A stretch of 41,848 nucleotides of DNA, from contig JACRCN010000088.1 of the NCBI GenBank assembly GCA_016219005.1, forward strand, positions 1-41,848, read 5' to 3'. This DNA is from Deltaproteobacteria bacterium (GTDB taxonomy: Bacteria > Desulfobacterota > Desulfobacteria > Desulfobacterales > SpSt-501). A model generated the notes under the pieces. That model was given only the letters and a program-made list of their open reading frames with translations. It had not been told where the DNA came from and did not search any database. The position numbers and the translations under genes were made by a program. Shown here one piece after another: positions 33,159 to 41,735 of the stretch (within the stretch, counting starts at the first letter, position 1; each line of letters begins with the position of its first letter).

Positions 33159-33680
33159 ATGGCGCCCGAATGCAATGCGGCAACGGCCGAGAAGCTCCCC
33201 CTTGTCAGCCGGGTCATGGACACAGGCCTGTCGTACGTGGTGGCGGTCCTGCTGGTCGCCATGTCGGGGACTGTCTTCGGCAACGTGGTCTGCCGCTATT
33301 TTCTCGATGCGTCGCTCGCCTGGTACGAAGAGGTGTCGCGCTTCCTGCTGATCTGGATCGTGTTTCTGGGAGCTGTCATCGCCTTCATCAAGGGCGATCA
33401 CCTCGGCATCGATGTCATTTTCCTGGTCCTGCGGCCGAAATACCAGCGGATGGTCGTGGTGGTAGCCGACGCGCTGGTTCTGGTGTGCCTGGCCATCATG
33501 TTCCAGGGCGGATGGGACATGGCCATCGACTCCCTCGAGAGCGGTTGGGTAGCCTCCTCGGTGCCCATCCCCTACGGCTGGGTTTACATGGTGGGACCGG
33601 TCAGCGCGGCCCTCATGTTCGTCCAATGCCTCATCAAGACGCACGCCGACATCCGGGCGCTGAAGGGGGTGCCGGCATGA
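33159..33680 (+). CDS. dctQ: TRAP transporter small permease subunit
   Basis: 173 residues, four membrane segments. YFLDASLAWYEEVSRFLLIWIVFLG is not quoted in full but the core WYEEVSRFLLIW is the DctQ hallmark. It bridges DctM and the binding protein at the inner membrane. GGAG stands eight bases before ATG 33159. The stop overlaps the dctM start (ATGA). Confidence 0.93.
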   Translation: MAPECNAATAEKLPLVSRVMDTGLSYVVAVLLVAMSGTVFGNVVCRYFLDASLAWYEEVSRFLLIWIVFLGAVIAFIKGDHLGIDVIFLVLRPKYQRMVVVVADALVLVCLAIMFQGGWDMAIDSLESGWVASSVPIPYGWVYMVGPVSAALMFVQCLIKTHADIRALKGVPA

Positions 33681-34966
33681 GCGTTCTCACACTTTTTCTC
33701 TCAGCGCTGTTCGGCTTCATCCTGCTGACGGTGCCGATTGCCTTCGCGCTTTTCCTTACGGCGCTTGTCCTGTCGCTGACCATGGGGGTCTGGTCGCCGG
33801 CCCTCATTATCCAGAGCATCTTCCGGGGCATCGACAGCTTCCCGCTCATGGCGATCCCGTTTTTCCTGCTGGCCGGGGAGATCATGAACACGGGAGGCAT
33901 CTCGGAGCGGATCATTTTGGTGGCCAAGGCCATGTGCGGCCATGTGCGCGGCGGGCTGGGATACGTCACCGTGGTGGCGAGCATGCTCATCTCGGGTGTT
34001 TCCGGCTCGGCCGTGGCCGACACCTCCGCCATCGGCTCGATCCTTTATCCCGTTATGAAAAAGGAAGGATATGATCCTCATAAGGCCGCCGCACTTTTTG
34101 CCGCGTCCACCACCAACGGGCCCATCATCCCGCCCTCCATTCCCATGGTCATCTTCGGGGTCATCGCCAACGTTTCGATCATCCGGCTGTTCATCGGCGG
34201 GGTCATTCCGGGCCTGATCCTCGGAGTGGGACTGATGATCGGCTGGTACTTCCATGTCCGGGGCAAAGCCCGCTACCACGTCGAGGGCAAATTCAACCTG
34301 GTGGGTGTTCTGAAATCATGCTTCGACGCGTTCTGGGCGCTCTTCCTGCCGGTCATCATCCTGGGCGGCATCCTGCTCGGCATCTGCACGGCCACCGAGG
34401 CCGCGGTGGTTTCCGCGGTTTACGCCTTCGTCGTTTCGGCGTTCATCTACCGCGAGCTCAAGGTGACGGACATGCTGCCGGTCTTGGTCAACACCGTACG
34501 CGGAACCGCCGTGGTGCTGTTTGTCTGCGGCGCGGCCATGGCGGCGGCCTATTTTATCACCACGGCCCAGATCCCGGAGCTGCTGGCGGGAGTGCTCCTG
34601 CGGCTTTCCGGCGACAGCTGGGTGATATTCATGTTCTGGGTCAACGTGCTGCTGCTGATCGTCGGCTGCGTCATGGACCTGACCCCGGCTCTGCTGATCC
34701 TAGGTCCCATGCTCCTGCCGATTGCCGCCAAATACGGCCTCGACCCCATCTATTTCGGCGTGGTCATGATCGTCAATCTTTGCATCGGCCTTATCACGCC
34801 GCCGGTGGGCAACATCCTTTACGTGGCCTGCGGCATTTCTAAGATTTCCGTGTCGGAGATCAGCCGGGCCATTTGGCCCAACGTCGTGATCGGCATCATT
34901 GTCATTTTCATCGTGACCTACCTGCCATGGACGGTCACTTACCTGCCCGGGCTGATCCCGAAGTGA
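33677..34966 (+). CDS. dctM: TRAP transporter large permease subunit
   Basis: 429 residues, about 12 membrane segments. SMLISGVSGSAVADTSAIGS, NGPIIPPSIPMVIFGV and GLITPPVGNILYVACG are the conserved DctM motifs. It is the sodium-coupled transport unit. Translation is coupled to dctQ by a 4-base overlap. Confidence 0.95.
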   Translation: MSVLTLFLSALFGFILLTVPIAFALFLTALVLSLTMGVWSPALIIQSIFRGIDSFPLMAIPFFLLAGEIMNTGGISERIILVAKAMCGHVRGGLGYVTVVASMLISGVSGSAVADTSAIGSILYPVMKKEGYDPHKAAALFAASTTNGPIIPPSIPMVIFGVIANVSIIRLFIGGVIPGLILGVGLMIGWYFHVRGKARYHVEGKFNLVGVLKSCFDAFWALFLPVIILGGILLGICTATEAAVVSAVYAFVVSAFIYRELKVTDMLPVLVNTVRGTAVVLFVCGAAMAAAYFITTAQIPELLAGVLLRLSGDSWVIFMFWVNVLLLIVGCVMDLTPALLILGPMLLPIAAKYGLDPIYFGVVMIVNLCIGLITPPVGNILYVACGISKISVSEISRAIWPNVVIGIIVIFIVTYLPWTVTYLPGLIPK

Positions 34967-35061
34967 TCAGGGCCGTCCCGGGCTGCCATCTGTCGGGTGC
35001 ATGCGTACAGTCAAGGACAAGCTCGTTACGATTCACTTCAACTCATGAAAGGAGAATGGTC

Positions 35062-36060
35062 ATGAAAAAGGCATCGGTTCTGGTTTTCGCGCTGCTCATA
35101 GCGATCAGCCTGGCATGCGGTTCCGCGTTTGCCCAGCCCAAGGTCCTCAAGATTTCAAACGGCGTCAACGAACAGCATCCCTCCTACCTGGCGGGTAAGA
35201 AGTTCGGGGAAATCCTGGCGGCCAAGCTCCCCGGCAAGTACGAGGTGCAGGTCTATGCCAATGCCCAGCTCGGCGATGACGTGCGCGCCACCGAAGGCGT
35301 CCGCATGGGGACCCTCGAGATGGTTACCACCTCGGCCTCGCCCCTGACCGGCCTGGTGCCCGAGTTCAACGTGTTCGACCTGCCCTTCATCGTTACGAGC
35401 GAGAAGGCCGCCGACGCCATCTACGACGGGCCGATCGGAGCCAAGTTGGGGGCCGCCCTGGAACCCAAGGGGATCAAGCTGCTGGCCTACTACGAAAACG
35501 GGTTCCGCCAGCTGACCAACAGCGTGCGCGAGGTCAAGGCCCCGGCCGACATGAAGGGCCTCAAGATCCGCACCATGCAGAACCCCATCCACCTCGAGGC
35601 CTTCCGGGCCATGGGCGCCAACCCCACCCCCATGCCCTTCAGCGAGGTGTTCACCGCCCTGCAGCAGAAGACGATCGACGGCCAGGAAAACCCCATTCCG
35701 ACCATCTGGCTGTCCAAGTTCTACGAAGTTCAGAAGTATGTCTCCCTGACCGGGCATGTCTATGGCCCGCACATCGTGCTCATCAACAAGAAGCTTTTTG
35801 ACTCCTTTCCGGCCGGGGACCAGAAGATCATCGCCGCGGCCGCCCAGGAATCGGCCATCTACCAGCGGACCGTCAACCGCAAGATGAACAGCGATTTTGT
35901 GGCGGAGCTGAAGAAGGCCGGCAATACGGTGATCGAGCTGACCCCCGCGCAGAAAAAAGCTTTCCAGGATGCCGTGGCCCCGGTGTACGCGACCTGGGAG
36001 CCCAAGATCGGCAAGGCCCTGATGGATGAGTTCAAGGCCACGGTCGAAAAGGCCAAGTGA
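35062..36060 (+). CDS. dctP: TRAP transporter substrate-binding protein
   Basis: 332 residues with a Sec signal peptide (MKKASVLVFALLIAIS, cleavage likely after AFA). Family motifs: GLKIRTMQNPIHLEAFRAMG, with the Arg that binds the substrate carboxylate, and PFSEVFTALQQKTIDGQENP. So the ligand is likely an organic or sugar acid. AAAGGAG lies seven bases before ATG 35062, and a second in-frame ATG at 35056 is too close to it. It is 95 bases after dctM, a common place for differential expression. Confidence 0.93.
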   Translation: MKKASVLVFALLIAISLACGSAFAQPKVLKISNGVNEQHPSYLAGKKFGEILAAKLPGKYEVQVYANAQLGDDVRATEGVRMGTLEMVTTSASPLTGLVPEFNVFDLPFIVTSEKAADAIYDGPIGAKLGAALEPKGIKLLAYYENGFRQLTNSVREVKAPADMKGLKIRTMQNPIHLEAFRAMGANPTPMPFSEVFTALQQKTIDGQENPIPTIWLSKFYEVQKYVSLTGHVYGPHIVLINKKLFDSFPAGDQKIIAAAAQESAIYQRTVNRKMNSDFVAELKKAGNTVIELTPAQKKAFQDAVAPVYATWEPKIGKALMDEFKATVEKAK

Positions 36061-36082
36061 TTATCAGCTTGCCGGTTTTTTT
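36051..36082 (+). terminator. Weak intrinsic terminator after dctP
   Basis: GGCCAAG (36051-36057) pairs with CTTGCC (36068-36073) with one bulged C, followed after GG by seven T residues (36076-36082). The stem overlaps the dctP stop codon. Confidence 0.45.
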
Positions 36083-36087
36083 ATTCC

Positions 36088-36153
36088 GTGGGGGCGGCTT
36101 TGCAGAAGCCGATCCGCCAGGGTCGGTGATCGCGGCTGAATGCCGCTCCCACA
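36088..36153. repeat. REPIN-like pair of inverted REP sequences
   Basis: GTGGGGGCGGCTTTGCAGAAGCC starts the left half (36088-36114), itself a small hairpin. The right half (36128-36153) reads GATCGCGGCTGAATGCCGC then TCCCACA, another REP-type hairpin in the opposite direction. The outer arms (36088-36098 and 36142-36152) match at 10 of 11 bases. The 66-bp layout of two opposed REPs is that of REPINs, best known from Pseudomonas and mobilised by RAYT transposases. Confidence 0.6.
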
Positions 36154-36223
36154 TCCGATCGCTTTTGCCGGTTTCAATTGAGATGGCCTCTTCTGCTGGA
36201 GACCATCCGGGGGAGATTAGGGT

Positions 36224-36976
36224 ATGCGATTGAAGGACAAAGTCGCGCTCGTTACCGGAGGCGCGCAGGGCCTTGGTGCTGCCATCGCACGACGTTTCGG
36301 CCGCGAAGGTGCGCAGGTCTTCGTGGGTGATCTGAAGGAGGCCGAGGGGAGCGCCTTCGCAGCACAGCTGCAGGCCGAGGGTGTCGATGCCTGGTTCGTG
36401 CGGCTGGATGTGGCGAGCGAGGAAAGCTGGGTCAGATCCTGCGCGATGCTGATTGCAAAGGCGGGCCGGCTCGACGTGCTCGTCAACAACGCCGGGATCA
36501 ACATCCGCCAGCCCATAGAGGAAATGAGTGTCGAGAGCCTGGACCTGATGCTGGCGGTCAACGTGCGCGGGCCGTTTCTCGGTATCAAGCACGCGCTGCC
36601 CTTGATGCGCCAGGCCGGCGGCGGCAGCATTATCAACATGGGCTCGGTCTGCAGCATGATCGGTCACAGGTTCACACCGGAAGCCTACACCACCGTCAAG
36701 GGTGCCCTCGCTCAGTTGACCAAGTCCGTGGCGGTCCGATATGCGCAGGATAACATCCGTGCGAACATCCTATGCCCCAGCACCGTGGAGACGCCCCTGG
36801 TCCAGGAAATGCTGAAAAACCCCGAACGCCGCCAGGAGCGCCTGGGCGAAGTACCCCTGGGCCGGCTGGCGAGCCTCGATGATGTGGCCAATGCGGCGCT
36901 TTATCTGGCATCGGATGAAGCCGCCTTCATCAACGGGGTCGCTTTTCCGGTAGACGGCGGCGTGACAGCCTGGTGA
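36224..36976 (+). CDS. SDR-family oxidoreductase
   Basis: 250 residues, classical short-chain dehydrogenase. TGGAQGLGAAIA binds the cofactor, NNAG follows, and the catalytic Tyr-x3-Lys is YTTVK with a Ser in GSVCSMIG. PVDGGVTAW closes the protein. It probably oxidises or reduces a hydroxyl/keto group on the substrate brought in by the TRAP system. GGGGAG precedes the ATG. The 163-base gap with a weak terminator and a REPIN-like element may reduce its cotranscription with dctP. Confidence 0.88.
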   Translation: MRLKDKVALVTGGAQGLGAAIARRFGREGAQVFVGDLKEAEGSAFAAQLQAEGVDAWFVRLDVASEESWVRSCAMLIAKAGRLDVLVNNAGINIRQPIEEMSVESLDLMLAVNVRGPFLGIKHALPLMRQAGGGSIINMGSVCSMIGHRFTPEAYTTVKGALAQLTKSVAVRYAQDNIRANILCPSTVETPLVQEMLKNPERRQERLGEVPLGRLASLDDVANAALYLASDEAAFINGVAFPVDGGVTAW

Positions 36977-37009
36977 CGAGAGCTTCGGCGGGAAGGGAAG
37001 ATAATACGG

Positions 37010-37060
37010 AAACGGGGGTCTCCGCCGGTTCGATTATCGGCCGAGGCCCCCCGTTTTCTT
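37010..37060. terminator. Terminator between the SDR gene and the histone-like gene
   Basis: AAACGGGGG (37010-37018) pairs with CCCCCGTTT (37048-37056), with CTC/GAG continuing inward, and the right arm runs into TTTTCTT. Convergent genes flank it. Confidence 0.65.
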
Positions 37061-37080
37061 GGAAGATATCTGGAAAAACG

Positions 37081-37239
37081 CTACTTCTTCTTTTTCGCTA
37101 CAGGCTTCTTTGCAGCAGATTTCTTGGCCGCGGGCTTCTTGGCCGCTACTTTCTTGGCAGCCGGTTTTGCCTTGGTGGCGGTCTTTTTCGTGGTCTTTTT
37201 CACTACCGTTTTTTTTGCGGCCTTTTTGACAGGTGCCAT
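37081..37239 (-). CDS. Lys/Ala-rich histone H1-like small protein
   Basis: 52 residues: 25 of them Lys and about 15 Ala, with repeats of the type AAKKP, AAKKS and AAKKV. No acidic residue is present. It resembles the C-terminal tail of eukaryotic H1 and bacterial H1-like proteins that bind DNA by charge. ATG 37239 is preferred because GGAGG sits five bases before it; ATG 37242 is only two bases away from the site. It is read from the minus strand behind its own strong promoter and stops near a terminator. Nucleoid compaction or DNA protection is the likely role. It is too short for usual gene size cut-offs. Confidence 0.88.
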   Translation of the reverse strand: MAPVKKAAKKTVVKKTTKKTATKAKPAAKKVAAKKPAAKKSAAKKPVAKKKK

Positions 37240-37321
37240 CATGTCCTCCCCTTGATGAATTGGGCAGCGTTATTCCTCAAGTGAATCCTGGAATCGCCTG
37301 CCTGCTGGTTGTATCTGTTGT

Positions 37322-37350
37322 ACTATACCTCGCTATATGTAGAGTTGCAA
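37322..37350 (-). promoter_or_regulatory. Promoter of the histone-like gene
   Basis: Minus-strand TTGCAA (37345-37350), a 17-base spacer and TATAGT (complement of 37322-37327). A-rich repeats directly upstream may act as an UP element. Confidence 0.7.
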
Positions 37351-37374
37351 TTCTTTTTTAAAATTCTTTTTTAA
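37349..37374. repeat. Tandem 13-bp A/T repeat, possible UP element
   Basis: AATTCTTTTTTAA occurs twice without a gap (37349-37361 and 37362-37374). On the minus strand these are A-tracts just upstream of the -35 box, spaced slightly more than one helical turn apart. Confidence 0.65.
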
Positions 37375-37564
37375 GATGCATGACGTATGATGCATGGACG
37401 CTGACCATGGCGGGCTGGGATTGCCGGCCTTGTTATCCGCAAGCGCCGCGAGGGTCCCCCTGTCCCGCCGGAAGCGTCGGCCGTCTTCCGGGTCTCTTTA
37501 CTTCCTTGCGGGAGCAGTCTAAGATCCGGTTCCAAATCCCAAAGACTTGTCCGGGCCCCGATCG

Positions 37565-37580
37565 CTGCATGCGCATGCAG
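37565..37580. promoter_or_regulatory. 16-bp palindrome upstream of hutH
   Basis: CTGCATGCGCATGCAG is perfectly symmetrical and lies 53 bases before the hutH start. It could be a regulator site for hutH; no regulator gene is adjacent. Confidence 0.4.
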
Positions 37581-37633
37581 GTGCGTAGCACCCGGTGGGC
37601 ATGGCAAGACAAAATCCCCGGAGACTATAACGG

Positions 37634-39163
37634 ATGCAAACCGTAATTCTGGACATGGAAGGCATGACGATCGAGGCGCTTGTGGCGGTGGCGCGGCAAG
37701 GGGCGGAAGCCCGGCTGAGTGCCGCGGCCGAAGCGCGTATTGCTGCAGGCCGGAAGCTCGTGGACCGGTGGGTGCGGGAGGAGCGGCGGATCTACGGGGT
37801 CACCACCGGCTTCGGGGCCCTGAGCGATGTTGCCATCTCCGGGAAAGACACCCGGCGCCTGCAGGAGAACATCCTCATGAGCCACGCCGCCGGCGTGGGC
37901 AGCCTCCTGGATGCGGAGACGGTGCGGGCCGTCATGACGCTGCGGGTCAAGGATTTCGCCCGCGGGCACTCCGGCATCCGCCTGGAAACCGCTCAACGGC
38001 TGCTTGACCTCCTGAACCGCGGCGTAGTTCCGGTCATCCCGGAGAAAGGCTCCGTGGGCGCAAGCGGGGACCTGGCCCCCCTGGCCCACCTGGCGCTGGT
38101 GCTCCTGGGCAAGGGCGAGGCCTTCCACAACGGCCGAAGAATGAGCGGGGAAGCGGCGTTAAAGGCGAGCGGCCTTGCGCCGATCCGGCTTGAATCGGCG
38201 GAGGGGCTGGCGCTGGTCAACGGCACCCAGGTCATGACGGCCATCGGTGCCCTTTCCGTCCACGACGCCCGGCAGCTTTCCAGGCTGACGGACATCGCGG
38301 CCGCCATGACCCTCGAAGTCCTGATGGGCAGCCGCACCGAGTTCAACCCGAAGATCCACCAGGTGCGGCCGCACCCCGGGCAGATCGCGGCCGCCGCCAA
38401 CATGGAGCGCATCACGCGCGGCAGCGAGATCATCTCCTCCCACAGCGACTGCTCCCGCATCCAGGACGCTTACACGCTGCGCTGCTCCCCCCAGGTGCAT
38501 GGGGCCACCAAGGATGCCATCGCCTATTGCCGCCGGGTCATCGAGACCGAGCTGAACGCCTCCACCGGCAACCCGTTGATCTTCGCGGAATCCGAAGAGT
38601 TCCTGCTGGGCGGAAACTTCCACGGCCAGCCGGTGGCGCTGGCCATGGATTTTATGGGCATCGCCGTGGCGGAGCTCGCCAACATCTCCGAGCGGCGCAT
38701 TGAGCGCCTGGTCAACCCCATGCTGAGCGGGCTGCCCGCTTTCCTCGTGAGCGATGGGGGCTTGAATTCCGGCTTCATGATCGCCCAGTACACGGCGGCA
38801 GCGCTGGTCTCGGAGAACAAGGTCCTGGCCCACCCGGCCAGCGTCGACTCCATCCCCACCTCGGCCAACAAGGAGGACCACGTCTCGATGGGGACGATCG
38901 CCGCACGCAAGGGTCGGGAAATAGTCGCCAACACCGAAAACGTGATCGCCATCGAACTGCTCTGCGCGGCCCAGGCCCTGGACCTCTTCACCAACCTGAA
39001 ACCCGGCGAGGGCACCCTCGCGGCCTACCAAGCCATACGCCGCGTCATCCCCCACCTCGACACCGACCGCTTTCTTGCCGCCGACATCGCCGCCATGCGG
39101 GATCTCATGCGCAACGGCGCGATCCTCGGGGCCGTGGAAGAGCGCGTGGGTGAGCTGGCGTGA
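37634..39163 (+). CDS. hutH: Histidine ammonia-lyase
   Basis: 509 residues, normal for the family. Ala143-Ser144-Gly145 in GSVGASGDLAPLAHL forms the MIO electrophile; YGVTTGFG (Tyr54) and the late QYTAAALVSENK are further HAL features. It deaminates histidine to urocanate in the cytoplasm, the first step of the hut pathway. It lies 10 kb from hutU and on the opposite strand, with the TRAP locus in between. GGAG is 11 bases before the ATG. The stop is followed closely by the EamA gene. Confidence 0.96.
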   Translation: MQTVILDMEGMTIEALVAVARQGAEARLSAAAEARIAAGRKLVDRWVREERRIYGVTTGFGALSDVAISGKDTRRLQENILMSHAAGVGSLLDAETVRAVMTLRVKDFARGHSGIRLETAQRLLDLLNRGVVPVIPEKGSVGASGDLAPLAHLALVLLGKGEAFHNGRRMSGEAALKASGLAPIRLESAEGLALVNGTQVMTAIGALSVHDARQLSRLTDIAAAMTLEVLMGSRTEFNPKIHQVRPHPGQIAAAANMERITRGSEIISSHSDCSRIQDAYTLRCSPQVHGATKDAIAYCRRVIETELNASTGNPLIFAESEEFLLGGNFHGQPVALAMDFMGIAVAELANISERRIERLVNPMLSGLPAFLVSDGGLNSGFMIAQYTAAALVSENKVLAHPASVDSIPTSANKEDHVSMGTIAARKGREIVANTENVIAIELLCAAQALDLFTNLKPGEGTLAAYQAIRRVIPHLDTDRFLAADIAAMRDLMRNGAILGAVEERVGELA

Positions 39164-39189
39164 AGGGTGGGCGACAAGAGGGATTGCCG

Positions 39190-40068
39190 ATGCCAAAACC
39201 GACCGGCCCGTCACCATTGACCGGCCCGCTGCTGATGCTGCTCGCGGCGTGCATGTTCACCGGCATGAATCTGTTGCTCAAGCAATCCATGGCCGATTTC
39301 CGGGTCTGGGACATCGGGTTTTACCGGTTCTTTGGCGGGCTGGTCATCCTGACGGCGGTCTTCGGTCGCCGCGGCAGCCCGTTCCGATCCCCGAACACGA
39401 AGCTCCTGCTGATCCGGGGATGCAGCGGCTCCATCGCCTTCGTCGCCTTCATCTTCAGCGTGCGGATGCTCCCGGTCTCAACGGCCCTCATGCTGCTTTA
39501 TTCCTTTCCAGCCTTCGCGGCCGTTTTCTCGGCCTGGCTCTACCGCGAGAAGGTGTCCGCGGCCGGCTGGCAGTGCCTGGTGCTCGTTCTTGTCGGCGTC
39601 GGTCTCCTGGTCGATCCCGCAGCCGGCGGGGACCGGCTCGGCTACCTGGCCGGCATGGTTTCCGCGGTCTTCGCCGGCCTTACCATCGCTATCATCCGTC
39701 GGCTCAAGCAGTCGAACGGTTCCGTCGTCATTTATCTTTATTTCTGCGCCGTCGGTGCCGCGGTCACGGCTCCGTTCTTTCTGCAGGATCCGGTGCTGCC
39801 GGTCTCCACCCACCAGGTGCTGGTGTGCGGCGGCATCGTTCTCACCTCGATCCTCGGGCAGCTCACCATGAACCACGGCTTCGGGTACTGCCGCAGTTGG
39901 GAGGGCGGGCTTTACATGACAAGCGAGATGGTGTTCACGGCGGTCGCCGGCATTGTGCTCTTCGGCGACCCCGCCGGCTGGAGATTCTGGACCGGGGGCG
40001 CGCTCATCCTGGGAAGTGCCGTGGCCGTTCAGATGCAGCGAACCTTCCCCTGGGGTCGATCCGGGTGA
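39190..40068 (+). CDS. EamA/DMT-family transporter
   Basis: 292 residues, ten predicted membrane segments in two EamA repeats (LLMLLAACMFTGMNLLLKQS and YLAGMVSAVFAGLTIAIIRR). Such proteins usually export or import amino acids and other metabolites. It is probably cotranscribed with hutH, so a link to histidine or a breakdown product is possible. ATG 39190 has AGAGGG upstream; a GTG at 39160 that overlaps the hutH stop would add ten residues. Confidence 0.85.
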   Translation: MPKPTGPSPLTGPLLMLLAACMFTGMNLLLKQSMADFRVWDIGFYRFFGGLVILTAVFGRRGSPFRSPNTKLLLIRGCSGSIAFVAFIFSVRMLPVSTALMLLYSFPAFAAVFSAWLYREKVSAAGWQCLVLVLVGVGLLVDPAAGGDRLGYLAGMVSAVFAGLTIAIIRRLKQSNGSVVIYLYFCAVGAAVTAPFFLQDPVLPVSTHQVLVCGGIVLTSILGQLTMNHGFGYCRSWEGGLYMTSEMVFTAVAGIVLFGDPAGWRFWTGGALILGSAVAVQMQRTFPWGRSG

Positions 40069-40202
40069 CGGTCCTTTGCAAATAGAATTCTATGCCGAAT
40101 GGCAGGAATTTGGAGTTCCGGGATCAAATGGCAGTTTGATTTTGTTTTGAATTTCGCGCTTCGAATTTCGAATCTGGTTCCGGCTTGTCCGGGTTGGGGA
40201 TT

Positions 40203-41725
40203 CTAGGCAAGCCCGGTTTCGATCGCGGCGGGGTTCGGATCGCGGGCCTTGACATAGGCGACCAGATCGGAGGCGAAGCGGCTGGCGGTCCGGATGGTGC
40301 TGTAGCCGACCGAAAGGTGTTCAGATACTGGAGAATCAGCGCATCGCCGGAGGCAAGCCCGAGGGGAAGTATGCCGGCAAAGAAGAACCCGAGTTCTTCA
40401 AACCGGCGGCAGAGGGGAGCGGTCATTGGGTCGGACAGATGCAGGACCAGGTGAATGACGTCCCAGCGCTGGAGGCAAAGCGCCCGCAGTTTGAGCCGGA
40501 TGTCGGCGACGATGTTCCGTCCATAGCGGTCCACCCGGATGCGGGCGAAATTCAACGACCGGATCAAATTGATTTTGTACTCCGACTCCCCTTCATTCGT
40601 TACATCTGCGGGCGGGGTGCAGATCTGCGGAATTGACGCCGCATCCAGGTTGGCATAAATGGCGCGGAGCATATCGGCATGCTGGGCAGGCGCATATACC
40701 TTTGCCGCCTGAGGTTTTCCAAGATACTTGAATTGCACGAGCATGCTGCCCCTTGCGGGAGGCTCAGTCTTCAGTCCCTTGAAGTCCACCGTGGGAGGCA
40801 CCAGGCATAGAAAGAGCGCGCAGTCTCGCAGGCCCTGCTGCAGCGCGGTTTTCTGGGAGAAGGGATGCACGGTCACGGCCGCTCCGAAAATTCCCGCAAA
40901 CCCCATTGATCGCGCTGTGCCGATCAGGTACTCGGTCAGCTTGGCAAAGCATCCCTGGGAGCGAAGCTTCGGCACGACCACCCCTTGCCCCATTTCGGCG
41001 ATCAGCGGGTTGTCGCTCCACCGCGACAGGGCGCAATGCCCGGCGATCTCGTTTGCTTCGGTCACGGCAAGCGCCGAATGGATTTCCCCGCTCGCGTTCA
41101 AGGCTATGATTTTTTCAGGGTAGTAGATGTAATCGTGGGCATAGGAATAGCCGTACGTCCTGTAAACGGTTTTCGATACTTCCAAGGCCTCGGAGGGCTC
41201 CATCGGCCGCACCGTGCAGCCGGCTGCGGCCTGGGAAATCGGCCGCGATGCTTCCGCCGGATTCGGAGGCTCAAGCCGGCAGGCCGCTTCATAGTCGGCC
41301 AGCGCGTTGTCGCGGAGATGCTTAATGAGGATGACCTCCTTGCCTTCCGGCCCCAGGTTGTTAAAAAAAATTTCGTCGAAGTGATCGCGGAGGTGCAGAA
41401 TCCGGCTGTCCGGAACGCCGGCGTCCCCTTGGCCCGGCTCCATAGTGCCGAACGGCAGACCCTTATCCCGAAGCACGATTTTCAAACCCGCAGGGATTCG
41501 TTCACAGGAAACATCCAAAACGGCCCTTTCCTCAGGCTCAAATGAATACTGTATGAGGGCGGACAGAGCCAGTTGAAGCCCCTGGGATATCTGATCTTGA
41601 ATCCGCTCGTCAAAGCCAATGAGCCGGGCCACCTCCGCGGCATATCGGGCAGCGACACCCACGTAGCGTGAATCGCTCGGGATGGTGAGCCGGGACAATT
41701 CACAAGATGCGGGCGGGATGCTCAC
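40203..41725 (-). CDS. ATPase-fold (RsbW-like) and GNAT two-domain protein with a frameshift near its end
   Basis: About 507 residues. Residues 10-137 resemble an anti-sigma-type HATPase domain, but the N-box Asn is missing (LQLALSALIQYSFEPE), so ATP binding is doubtful. Residues about 165-330 look like a GNAT acetyltransferase (AEMGQGVVVPKLRSQGCFAKL). The frame continues to 40124, but after ILQYLN the family-like ending (RFASDLVAYVKARDP ... ETGLA, stop at 40203) is in another frame. One missing base near 40315-40325 (AACACC where AACAACC would restore LQYLNN) explains this. The start is a GTG. It follows the M20 gene by 10 bases. The product and signal are unknown. Confidence 0.7.
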
Positions 41726-41735
41726 AGCGGGGAAC

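Larger units (their letters stand above)
37240..37633. other. 394-bp intergenic region between the histone-like gene and hutH
   Basis: It holds the histone-like gene promoter (37322-37350), a tandem 13-bp repeat (37349-37374), a direct repeat GATGCATG at 37375 and 37389 (14-bp period), and a 16-bp palindrome (37565-37580). No convincing gene or clear hutH promoter is seen. Confidence 0.65.

Noticed and set aside
32040-33644. 534-codon minus-strand frame opposite garR and dctQ
   Set aside because: Asp/His/Arg-rich with no recognisable domain; the plus-strand genes have strong motifs.
40123-40150. ATCAAA/TTTGAT hairpin followed by T-rich DNA after the EamA gene
   Set aside because: Only six A/T-rich pairs; it could terminate but is not distinct from chance.
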